A stretch of 50,615 nucleotides of DNA, from contig JAGLNJ010000080.1 of the NCBI GenBank assembly GCA_023139575.1, forward strand, positions 1 through 50,615. Direction: 5' to 3'. The notes under the pieces were generated by a model. The model saw only the letters and a program-made list of their open reading frames with translations. It did not search any database and was not told the DNA's origin. The DNA comes from Candidatus Omnitrophota bacterium. GTDB lineage: Bacteria; Omnitrophota; Gorgyraeia; Zapsychrales; JANLHA01. Made by a program: the position numbers and the translations under genes. Positions 41,732 through 49,694 of this stretch are shown here, one piece after another (within the stretch, counting starts at the first letter, position 1; each line of letters begins with the position of its first letter).

Positions 41732-43792
41732 ATGGACAAATTTATACTCGAGAGTAAATTTCAACCGGTAGCCGAACAGACGGGCGCTATTGATCAGTTG
41801 GTGGATCAAATCAATAAGCAGACTCCCGCGCAGGTCTTGTTAGGGGTGACAGGCAGCGGTAAGACATTCACGCTGGCCAATGTCATTGAGAAAGTCAATA
41901 GACCTGCTTTGGTAATCTCGCATAATAAAACTTTGGCGGCTCAGCTTTACAGTGAGTTTAAAGAATTCTTTCCGCGCAGCGCGGTTGAATATTTTGTCAG
42001 CTATTATGATTATTATCAGCCCGAAGCCTATATTCCGCAGACGGATGTTTATATTGAAAAAGACGCATCCATCAATGATCGTTTAGACCGCCTGCGTCTG
42101 GCCTCAACAACATCGCTTTTGTCACGTCGGGATGTCCTGATCGTGGCCAGTGTGTCCTGCATCTACAATCTCGGTTCGCCGGAAGATTATTCGAATTATC
42201 TATTGTATATTGAGAAGGGACAGAAGATCGATCGTGACGAAGCCTTGATGCAGCTGATTGATATCCAATATGAGCGCAATGATTTTGAATTCACTAGAGG
42301 AAAGGTGCGTGTGCGCGGTGATGTGGTGGAGGTGTTTCCTGCTTATCGGCAGGATGCGGTGCGAATTGAATTCTTTGGAGATGAGATTGAGAAGATTTCA
42401 CAGATCGATCCTGTAACCGGCAATGAAATTAATGTCCTTTCCAAAGTTGCTATCTATCCGGCAAAACATTTTATTGTCTCCCAACCTCGAATCGATCAAG
42501 CGATAAAGGAAATTAAAGAGGAGCTTAAGGAGCGTTTGCCGCAATTAAGAAAGAAGGGCAAGCTATTAGAAGCACAGCGGCTGGAGTCGCGAACCTTATA
42601 TGATATGGAAATGCTCAAAGAGCTCGGTTATTGCCATGGCGTTGAGAATTATTCGCGCGCATTATCCGGGCGCCCAACGGGGAGCCAGCCCTATTGTCTG
42701 TTGGATTATTTCAATGACGATTTTTTGATCTTGATTGATGAGTCGCATGTGACCGTGCCGCAATTACGCGGCATGTATGAAGGGGACAAGTCACGAAAGG
42801 AAACGCTGGTCGAACATGGTTTTCGTCTGCCTTCCTGTTTGGATAATCGCCCCTTGAAATTTAAAGAGTTTGAAAACCTTGTGAAGCAATGGGTGTTTGT
42901 CTCAGCCACGCCGGGGCCGTATGAGTTGAAGCAAAGTCATGGCCATATCAGCGAACAGATCATTCGCCCAACGGGTATTGTTGATCCGCCTATTTCGGTT
43001 AAGCCCACTGCCGGACAGATCGAAGATCTCATAAATCTTATCAAAGAAAGGGCCCAAAAGAATGAACGGGTTCTTGTTACAACTTTGACCAAAAGGATGT
43101 CGGAAGATTTGACCGATTATCTTTTAGAGCAGGGGATAAAGGTGAAGTATCTGCATTCGGATATCGATACGATTGAGCGCGCCAGGATTTTGCAGAATCT
43201 GCGGATGAAGGAATATGATTGTGTGGTGGGTGTGAATCTTTTACGGGAAGGCCTGGACTTGCCGGAAGTGTCCCTGGTCGCTATATTGGATGCGGATAAA
43301 CAGGGGTTTTTGCGTTCACGTACGTCTTTGATACAGGTTTCCGGAAGGGCTGCCCGCAACATCAATGGAGAAGTGGTGATGTATGCCGACAGTGTTAGTC
43401 AGGCTATGCGCGACGCCATTGATGAATGTGATCGCCGCCGAAAGATCCAGACAGCGTTTAATGAAAAGCATAACATAACGCCGACGACCATCCGCAAAGC
43501 GATCAGACAGGGGATTGAAGAGCTGGCAGAAGAAAAGGCTCATCATATGGTGCTTGAATTTGCCGGGCAGGATGAAGAAGAGTATGCCTTTTCGAATTTC
43601 ATCGCGGAATTAGAGCGGCAGATGGAAAATGCCGCACGCAATCTGCAATTTGAGAAAGCGGCGCTGATTCGTGATAAGATAAAAGAGATGAAGGATTTAA
43701 ACAGTGGCGATGTCCCACCGCAGAATAGAAAGAAAAGATCACCCTCGTCAAATTTTAATAAGAAGGTTAAGCGAAGAATAAAGAGACAATGA
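41732..43792 (+). CDS. uvrB: UvrABC system protein B
   Basis: Helicase-like damage-verifying subunit of nucleotide excision repair. The 686-residue product has Walker A GVTGSGKTFTL, the beta-hairpin YFVSYYDYYQPEAYIPQTD, FLILIDESHVT for the DEAD-like motif, GLDLPEVSLVAILDADKQGFLRS and QVSGRAARN, and a C-terminal UVR domain (FIAELERQMENAARNLQFEKAALIRDKIKEM) for contact with UvrC. ATG 41732 has AGGGA upstream; the frame is open back to 41681 but the extra residues come from the inverted repeat. It overlaps coaX by four bases. Confidence 0.97.
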   Translation: MDKFILESKFQPVAEQTGAIDQLVDQINKQTPAQVLLGVTGSGKTFTLANVIEKVNRPALVISHNKTLAAQLYSEFKEFFPRSAVEYFVSYYDYYQPEAYIPQTDVYIEKDASINDRLDRLRLASTTSLLSRRDVLIVASVSCIYNLGSPEDYSNYLLYIEKGQKIDRDEALMQLIDIQYERNDFEFTRGKVRVRGDVVEVFPAYRQDAVRIEFFGDEIEKISQIDPVTGNEINVLSKVAIYPAKHFIVSQPRIDQAIKEIKEELKERLPQLRKKGKLLEAQRLESRTLYDMEMLKELGYCHGVENYSRALSGRPTGSQPYCLLDYFNDDFLILIDESHVTVPQLRGMYEGDKSRKETLVEHGFRLPSCLDNRPLKFKEFENLVKQWVFVSATPGPYELKQSHGHISEQIIRPTGIVDPPISVKPTAGQIEDLINLIKERAQKNERVLVTTLTKRMSEDLTDYLLEQGIKVKYLHSDIDTIERARILQNLRMKEYDCVVGVNLLREGLDLPEVSLVAILDADKQGFLRSRTSLIQVSGRAARNINGEVVMYADSVSQAMRDAIDECDRRRKIQTAFNEKHNITPTTIRKAIRQGIEELAEEKAHHMVLEFAGQDEEEYAFSNFIAELERQMENAARNLQFEKAALIRDKIKEMKDLNSGDVPPQNRKKRSPSSNFNKKVKRRIKRQ

Positions 43793-44601
43793 AGAAAAGC
43801 ACAAAAACAACATCCATTTTGGCCCTGGATATTGGTAATACCTCAATAACTTTTGCCGGTATTAGAGGCAAAAAAATTGAGGTATTAAGAAATGTAAAAA
43901 CAATCGCTAAAGAGCGTGATATCGTTAAGATTTTGAACCTTTGCCTGAAAAAGATCGCAAGCCCGATAGAAGCTGTGATCATCTGCAGCGTTGTCCCGAA
44001 GATGGAAAAAATTGTTGGGGATATTATCAAGAGGAAAACAACAGTCAAAGTTTATATTATCGGCAAAGATATCAAAGTCCCTCTAAAGAGTAAATATAAC
44101 CCGAAGCAGATCGGCCAGGACCGCCTGGTGTGCGCCTATGCAGCGGGTGTTCTTTACGGCGCACCCGCGTTGGTTGTTGATCTGGGTACGGCGACAACTT
44201 TAGATATTGTTTCCAAAAGAAATGAATATTTGGGCGGCATTATTATCCCCGGTATTGAGATGTCGGCTGAATCGCTTTTTAAAAATACCGCGCTTTTGCC
44301 GAAGATTACAATCACCCGGCCGCAAGCCTTGATTGGTAAAGACACGCAAAACAGTATTTTGAGCGGTATTTTCTACGGTTATGGCGAAATGATTCACGGG
44401 CTGATCGGCTTAATCGCCAGGAAGTCTCACATCAAACCGAAGGTTATTGTGACCGGCGGTTATTTGCGGTTGATGAAGAGTTATATTGCGGGAAAGGTAA
44501 CGGCCTTTGACAGAGACTTGGTCTTTAAAGGGCTTGGGGTATTGTGGGAAGATCGGGTGAAGCGACAACGGCTTAAGGACATGCAAAAAGGACATATTTA
44601 A
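43789..44601 (+). CDS. coaX: Type III pantothenate kinase
   Basis: First step of coenzyme A synthesis, in the type III enzyme that is not feedback-inhibited by CoA. The 270-residue product has the ASKHA motifs LALDIGNTSITFAGI, QIGQDRLVCAYAAG and VVDLGTATTLDIVS, GGIIIPGIEMSAESLF and a KVIVTGGY motif. It is coupled to uvrB by an ATGA overlap. Confidence 0.95.
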   Translation: MKKSTKTTSILALDIGNTSITFAGIRGKKIEVLRNVKTIAKERDIVKILNLCLKKIASPIEAVIICSVVPKMEKIVGDIIKRKTTVKVYIIGKDIKVPLKSKYNPKQIGQDRLVCAYAAGVLYGAPALVVDLGTATTLDIVSKRNEYLGGIIIPGIEMSAESLFKNTALLPKITITRPQALIGKDTQNSILSGIFYGYGEMIHGLIGLIARKSHIKPKVIVTGGYLRLMKSYIAGKVTAFDRDLVFKGLGVLWEDRVKRQRLKDMQKGHI

Positions 44602-44614
44602 GAGGAATAATAAT

Positions 44615-45505
44615 ATGGGGGAGAAGAATTGTAAAAGTCATTCATTCAAAGCCTTCATGGCCACGCAATTTTTAGGGGCCTTTAATGATAATGCCTTTAA
44701 GATCGTGATTTCATTATTTGCCTTGAGTGTTCTTAGCGGCCCGGCTGTTCATGCCAGGTTTATGAGCCTGATCAGCGCATTATTTATTATTCCTTTTATT
44801 GTGTTCTCACCTTATGCCGGGCAAATAGCTGACCGGTATTCCAAACGAAATATTATTGTCGGCATGAAGATCGCTGAAATCATGATCATGATTTTGGGGT
44901 TGTTTGCGTTTATGTCTGGAAAGATTTTCTGGATGTGTGTTGTTTTATTTTTAATGACTCTTCAAAGCGCGTTTTTCGGCCCGGCAAAATATGGCATTTT
45001 ACCTGAAATGCTGGGTGAACGCGAGTTGTCTAAAGGTAATGGATATATGGGGATGTGGACCTTTGTAGCTATTATCATCGGGACAGCTGTCGGAGGCCAG
45101 TTGATGACTGTTTTCACAGGAGATTTGCAGAGGATATCTTTTATTTTAATCGGTGTGGCAATTTCAGGAGCGTTAAGCAGTTTGCTGATTAGGCAGACAA
45201 AAGTTGTTTCCAATCAGCGCTCTTTTGAAATTAATCCTTTTAAGGATATCAGCAAATATTTTCTTGAGATCCGAAGGGATAGGGCCCTGTTTTTGACATT
45301 GCTGGGTGTTGGGTATTTTTGGTTTTTGGGATCAATGTTTCAAATGAATGTCATGATGTACGGCCATAATTTCCTGAATCTTTCGGATGTCAAGACAAGC
45401 TTATTGTTGGTTTCGGTTTCTATAGGGGTAGGGTTGGGGAGTTTTTTTCCGGAAAATTATCCGAAGGGAAGATTGAGTTTGGGATTGTTCCTGTCGGAGC
45501 CATAG
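44615..45505 (+). CDS. LplT-type MFS transporter half of a frameshifted Aas-like protein
   Basis: The 296-residue zero-frame product is the first half of a lysophospholipid transporter: FKAFMATQFLGAFNDNAFKI, then about seven transmembrane segments, KYGILPEMLGERELSKGNGY as in the MFS family. It ends at 45505 in an unconserved GRLSLGLFLSEP. If the reading frame moves back one base at the T-run at 45442-45448, the sequence continues as SGKLSEGKIEFGIVPVGAIG, the normal LplT sequence, and joins the next entry into one protein of about 1139 residues. In many bacteria LplT, PlsC and acyl-ACP synthetase domains are fused. So this is either a broken gene, a sequencing error or a -1 frameshift site. 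Confidence 0.8.
   Translation: MGEKNCKSHSFKAFMATQFLGAFNDNAFKIVISLFALSVLSGPAVHARFMSLISALFIIPFIVFSPYAGQIADRYSKRNIIVGMKIAEIMIMILGLFAFMSGKIFWMCVVLFLMTLQSAFFGPAKYGILPEMLGERELSKGNGYMGMWTFVAIIIGTAVGGQLMTVFTGDLQRISFILIGVAISGALSSLLIRQTKVVSNQRSFEINPFKDISKYFLEIRRDRALFLTLLGVGYFWFLGSMFQMNVMMYGHNFLNLSDVKTSLLLVSVSIGVGLGSFFPENYPKGRLSLGLFLSEP
45442..45448 (+). other. U_UUU_UUU slippery heptamer at the frame break
   Basis: Seven T follow AG; in the zero frame of the transporter the codons are AGU UUU UUU CCG, so the heptamer is exactly X_XXY_YYZ for a tandem -1 slip. After the slip the next codon is UCC, which continues the conserved LplT sequence in the downstream frame. Addition of one T by transcriptional slippage would have the same effect. 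Without it the transporter stops 57 bases later. Confidence 0.75.
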
Positions 45506-45513
45506 GGGTTAGT

Positions 45514-48033
45514 GTGTCTTGCTTAATGCTCGGTGCTCCCGCGGCCTGGTTTGCGGATGCCCTTATACGTTTGTTCTTCTTGGGGCTGTCCGCAGGGTTT
45601 TATATTGTTCCCCTTAACGCATTTTTTCAGAAAGAAAGCCCGGAGCAGGACAGGGGAAAATATCTAGCCGTTCTGAGCGTCACAAACGCCTTGTTTATCT
45701 TGCTCGGTTCAGGTGTTATGTGGTTACTGGGATCTTTTTTGCGATTTGATTCCCGTCAGATATTTTTCTTTATCGGGGTTATTTCGATTTTTGGAACGGC
45801 CTATATTTTCAAAACACTCCCGGGCGCTTTCCTGCGGCTCATCAATTGGGTAATGACGCACTCTATTTATAGTGTGCGTTCAATTGATGCGGACAATGTC
45901 CCGGAAAAGGGGGGAGCCCTTTTTGTTTCTAATCACGTATCATTTATTGATCACGCGTTGATTATGGCGTCATTAAAAAGGCATGTGCGTTTCATTATAT
46001 TGAGAAAGATGTATGAAGCGCCTTTCTTTAATATGCTTTGTAAAATTATGAAGGCCATTCCTGTGTCTATGAGCGATTCTCCTAAAAATATCGCGGCAGC
46101 CCTTCAAGCCGCAAGAGAGGCCGTTTTGAATGGAGAATTGGTTTGTATTTTTGCTGAAGGGGCCTTAAGTAAAACAGGCAACATGATGCCGTTTAATCGC
46201 GGTTTTGAGTTTATTATGAAAGGTGTTAAGGAGCCGATCATTCCGGTTAATATCGACTCGATTTGGGGAAGCGTCTTCACCTTCGAAGGAGGAAAATTTC
46301 TTTGGAAATGGCCGAAAAGGTTACTGAATCCTGTTCGTGTGAGGTTTGGAAGGCCGATGCCTGCGGCATCAAAATCCCATGAAGTGCGTCTGGCCGTGCA
46401 GGAATTGGGCGCGGAATCCTTTAAGTCGCGAGGGGATGAGCAGAAAAAGCTTCATTTAGCGTTTATTGATGAGGCCAGGAAGAGGCCGTTTAAATTTTGT
46501 ATGGCAGATTCATTGGGTATGAAGGTGAATTATATTCAGGCCTTGGGAAGCGCGTTTATGCTGGCTCAAAAGTTGTTTTCGCAGGATCAGCGGGGCGAGT
46601 CAGAGATGGTTGGTATCCTGCTGCCTTCATCGTGTATGGCGGCGGTTATTAACGGGGCATGCCTTATGGGCGGGAAAATACCGGTTAATTTGAATTTTAC
46701 GGCATCTCAGGAAAGTTTAGATTCAGCGATACAGCAATGTGAAATGAAAAGGATCATTACGTCGCGTAAATTTTTAGAGAAGTTAAAAAGGGCTGAAGAT
46801 GAACGCATGGTTTTTGTTGAGGATCTGCAAAAAGAGATCTCCCCTGTCGATAAAATTTTTTGGGTTCTAGGTGCGTTGTGCCTGCCCAAGCCCTTGATAA
46901 GGTCATTGTTTGTTAAAGGTGATAAGACGAAAGTTGGTGACGTAGCCACGGTTATTTTTTCAAGCGGCAGTACCGGAGACCCTAAAGGGGTTATGTTGAC
47001 GCATGCGAATATTTTTTCCAACATACAGGGTTTTTATCAAGCCGGGCAGGTTCAGGCTAATGATGTGGTCATGGGAGTCTTGCCATTTTTTCATTCGTTT
47101 GGGTTTACGGCATGTCTATGTTTTCCTCTTGGGACAGGTTTATCAGTTGTTTATCATGCCAATCCGCTTGACGCCTCGACGGTAGGGAAGATGGTTGAAA
47201 AATATAAAGCCACGATTTTGATAGGAACCCCGACCTTCTTTTCAGCATATATGCGAAAATGCAAGCCCGGGCAATTTAAAACATTGCGCTATGCAGCCGC
47301 AGGGGCGGAGAAGCTGAAAGAATCCATGGTTAAGGAGTTTATTGAGAAGTATGGAATGACTTTATTTGAAGGATATGGGGCGACGGAACTCTCTCCGATT
47401 GTTTCTATGGGAGTGCCGGATTTTAAAAGTAAAAATGAGAAATTATTCCAGAAAGGGCATAAATTTGGGCGTGTGGGGCATCCTATCCCCGGAGTGGCCG
47501 CGAAGGTTGTCGATCCGGACTCCGGCCAGATGCTGGGGTATAACGAGGAAGGCCTTCTTTTGATTAAAGGCGCAAATGTTATGAAAGGGTATTTAAAGAA
47601 TCCTGAAAAGACAGCGGAAGTTATTAAAGATGGCTGGTATGTTACGGGTGATATCGCGTTGATTGATGACGACGGTTTTATTAAGATCACGGATCGCTTG
47701 AGCCGATTCAGTAAGATCGGCGGGGAGATGGTGCCGCATGTCAAAGTTGAAGAGGAGATTGTCGAAGTCGTCGGCACGACAGATCCGATCTGTTCTGTCA
47801 CGGCCCTTCCGGACGCGAAAAAGGGGGAGAAGCTGGTTGTGCTGTATATCGGTGAAATTAATGTAGAAGATGTTTGCGATAAGCTGGCTGAAAAAGGATT
47901 GCCGAATCTCTGGATCCCCAAAAAAGAGAACTTCTTCCAAGTTGCTGAGATCCCATTGCTTGGCTCCGGAAAGACAGATTTAAAAGGTATCAAAAAGCTG
48001 GCAGCAGAATTAGCCCAAGGACAGGAGTTATGA
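45514..48033 (+). CDS. PlsC acyltransferase plus acyl-ACP synthetase half of the Aas-like protein
   Basis: The product from GTG 45514 (839 residues) holds the last transmembrane segments of the transporter (about 1-105), a PlsC domain (about 120-320) with NHVSFID (HX4D) and FAEGALSKTGNMMPF, and an AMP-forming acyl-CoA/ACP synthetase (about 340-839) with VIFSSGSTGDPKGVMLTHANI, YGATELSPIV, YVTGDIALIDDDGFIKITDR and a Lys in GSGKTDLKG. In E. coli, Aas and LplT re-acylate lysophosphatidylethanolamine taken up from outside. The domain order and the frame relation show that this is one protein with the preceding entry. It overlaps the hydrolase gene by four bases. Confidence 0.88.
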   Translation: MSCLMLGAPAAWFADALIRLFFLGLSAGFYIVPLNAFFQKESPEQDRGKYLAVLSVTNALFILLGSGVMWLLGSFLRFDSRQIFFFIGVISIFGTAYIFKTLPGAFLRLINWVMTHSIYSVRSIDADNVPEKGGALFVSNHVSFIDHALIMASLKRHVRFIILRKMYEAPFFNMLCKIMKAIPVSMSDSPKNIAAALQAAREAVLNGELVCIFAEGALSKTGNMMPFNRGFEFIMKGVKEPIIPVNIDSIWGSVFTFEGGKFLWKWPKRLLNPVRVRFGRPMPAASKSHEVRLAVQELGAESFKSRGDEQKKLHLAFIDEARKRPFKFCMADSLGMKVNYIQALGSAFMLAQKLFSQDQRGESEMVGILLPSSCMAAVINGACLMGGKIPVNLNFTASQESLDSAIQQCEMKRIITSRKFLEKLKRAEDERMVFVEDLQKEISPVDKIFWVLGALCLPKPLIRSLFVKGDKTKVGDVATVIFSSGSTGDPKGVMLTHANIFSNIQGFYQAGQVQANDVVMGVLPFFHSFGFTACLCFPLGTGLSVVYHANPLDASTVGKMVEKYKATILIGTPTFFSAYMRKCKPGQFKTLRYAAAGAEKLKESMVKEFIEKYGMTLFEGYGATELSPIVSMGVPDFKSKNEKLFQKGHKFGRVGHPIPGVAAKVVDPDSGQMLGYNEEGLLLIKGANVMKGYLKNPEKTAEVIKDGWYVTGDIALIDDDGFIKITDRLSRFSKIGGEMVPHVKVEEEIVEVVGTTDPICSVTALPDAKKGEKLVVLYIGEINVEDVCDKLAEKGLPNLWIPKKENFFQVAEIPLLGSGKTDLKGIKKLAAELAQGQEL

Positions 48034-48785
48034 AGGATTTGTTAAAGGAAACAAAAAGAGTCCGGGCGGAAGATGGCGTTTTTATAGAGTATGATCATTT
48101 TAAAAATGGCCACGCGAATCTGGCTGTTATAGCGCATGGTTTTTATAATAGCAAGCAATCTAAATTGCTTCAAGATATGGGGCAGAGTTTATTAGACGAA
48201 TATGATGTGATTATTATGGATTTTCGCGGGCATGGAAAAAGCCGGGGGTTTTTCCATTGGGCATCGAAAGAGCCCATGGACCTGGAAGCCGTTTTAAAAG
48301 ATGTTAGAGGTGATTATCAAAAGATTTGTGTTGTCGGGTTTTCATTCGGTGCCGGGATTAGCATGATCGTTGCCGCGACAACAGATTTGATTGATAATTT
48401 GATCTATGTCAGCGGGCCGACTGAATTTAAGAAAATTGATTTCAGATGGTGGGAACTGGATGTGGAGAATGATATTGTTTTTAATTTGGGTAAAGGCGGC
48501 AAAGGGAAAGGGGTTCGCCCGGGCCCTTTTTGGCTTCCTAAAAAGCAGCCGATTAAAATGCTTAAGCAATTGCGTGTTCCGGTTTTTTATATTCATGGCG
48601 GTGAGGATTGGATCATTAAGCCGTGGCATTCCGAAAAACTATATGAGAAAACAACAGTTAAAAAAAAGCTGAGAGTTATCAAAGGCGGCCCGCATGCTGA
48701 GTATCTGATGCGAAAACATAAAGAAGAGTTTGTTTCCGAGATAAAATCATGGCTTAACGACACCCTTACAGGAGGAGATGCATGA
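48030..48785 (+). CDS. Alpha/beta hydrolase
   Basis: The 251-residue product has the alpha/beta-hydrolase core: LAVIAHGFYNSKQSK, IIMDFRGHGKSRG, the nucleophile elbow GFSFGAG, an acid in IHGGEDWIIKPWHS and a His in IKGGPHAEYL. The fold covers lipases, esterases and thioesterases, and the substrate is unknown. It is coupled to the Aas-like gene upstream and to the acyltransferase gene downstream by four-base overlaps, so a role in phospholipid or acyl turnover is likely. Confidence 0.85.
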   Translation: MKDLLKETKRVRAEDGVFIEYDHFKNGHANLAVIAHGFYNSKQSKLLQDMGQSLLDEYDVIIMDFRGHGKSRGFFHWASKEPMDLEAVLKDVRGDYQKICVVGFSFGAGISMIVAATTDLIDNLIYVSGPTEFKKIDFRWWELDVENDIVFNLGKGGKGKGVRPGPFWLPKKQPIKMLKQLRVPVFYIHGGEDWIIKPWHSEKLYEKTTVKKKLRVIKGGPHAEYLMRKHKEEFVSEIKSWLNDTLTGGDA

Positions 48786-49528
48786 GTTGGATATTAATCA
48801 CAGTGATTCAGTTATTATTCGCCGTTTTTATGTATGCTATGGGTTCTGTGTTTTTTGGCGCCGCGATGGTTCCGGGGTTATGGTTGCTGTTTAAAGCCTG
48901 GAACATGACATTAACGGCTCCAATGCCGTTGCGGTTATTTGTATTGGGTATAACCCTGGCTGCCGGATATTTTCTTTTCGGTTTAACTTTGATTTTATTG
49001 GTCGGATTGTTCCGGTTTATTTTCCGCCTCAGGTTAAAAGAAGGAACATATCCCATGTTTTCCGGGGAATCAATCAAATGGGCGTTTTTAAGTTCGTTAT
49101 ATTTAATGATCCACTACACATTCATTGATTTTATTTTATTAACACCGTTCGCGAATTTATTATTTCGGCTGCTTGGCGCGAAATTAGGAAAAAATGTCCA
49201 ATTTAATTCTAAATATGTTTTTGACGCGAGCCTGCTTGAGATAGGTGATAACACGGTTGTCGGTGGAGGCGCGATTATTGACTGTCATATGGTTGAGCGT
49301 GGAAAATTGAAACTGAAAAAGGTGAAAATCGGAAAAAATGTAACTCTCGGATCGCATTGCACGGTTATGCCGGGGTGTGAGATAGGGGATAAGTCTATCA
49401 TCGGGGCGAGCGCTGTTGTGCTGAAAGATACTATTGTGCCGTCGCGTGATGTGTGGTTTGGTATCCCTGCGGAGTCGATGCGGGAGAAGATGCGTAAAGA
49501 GCGACAGAAAGAAGAATCCGCTGAATAA
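48782..49528 (+). CDS. Membrane-bound left-handed beta-helix acyltransferase
   Basis: The 248-residue product has two or three transmembrane segments (about 1-80 and a further one near 105-125) and a C-terminal hexapeptide-repeat domain (about 135-230): KLGKNVQFNSKYVFDASLLE, IGDNTVVGGGAIID, VKIGKNVTLGSHCTVMPGCE and IGDKSIIGASAVVLKD. Such proteins transfer acyl groups; the repeat pattern resembles acetyltransferases next to lipid-modifying genes. It is the last gene in the lipid cassette. Confidence 0.8.
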   Translation: MSWILITVIQLLFAVFMYAMGSVFFGAAMVPGLWLLFKAWNMTLTAPMPLRLFVLGITLAAGYFLFGLTLILLVGLFRFIFRLRLKEGTYPMFSGESIKWAFLSSLYLMIHYTFIDFILLTPFANLLFRLLGAKLGKNVQFNSKYVFDASLLEIGDNTVVGGGAIIDCHMVERGKLKLKKVKIGKNVTLGSHCTVMPGCEIGDKSIIGASAVVLKDTIVPSRDVWFGIPAESMREKMRKERQKEESAE

Positions 49529-49571
49529 AAAGAAGATGACGCGGTAGTATTCTAACAATATTGAATTCATC

Positions 49572-49646
49572 TGTCATTCCCGCAAGTTCTTGGCGGGAAT
49601 CCAGAGGATAATCTTGGATCCCCGATTAAAGCATTCGGGGATGACA
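49572..49646. repeat. 75-base intergenic repeat of two hairpins
   Basis: The segment starts TGTCATTCCCG and ends CGGGGATGACA, nearly inverted. Inside lie hairpin CCCGC-AAGTTCTTG-GCGGG and hairpin ATCCCCGA-TTAAAGCA-TTCGGGGAT. This kind of TGTCATTCCCGC...GGGATGACA element is widespread in bacterial genomes as a REP-like or small non-autonomous element. It stands between the lipid cassette and the convergent FRG gene and may also terminate transcription from both sides. Confidence 0.75.
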
Positions 49647-49694
49647 ATTATCTGTTTTCTAATATAGAATCCTGCCCCTCTTTCTTACCAGCAC

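Noticed and set aside
45506-45513. Two independent genes for transporter and acyltransferase
   Set aside because: The downstream frame continues the conserved transporter sequence backwards past its GTG to the T-run, so the two are parts of one coding sequence.
47289-47993. 234-residue reading frame on the minus strand
   Set aside because: It is antisense to the acyl-ACP synthetase domain, whose motifs are intact on the plus strand; no family is recognisable on the minus strand.
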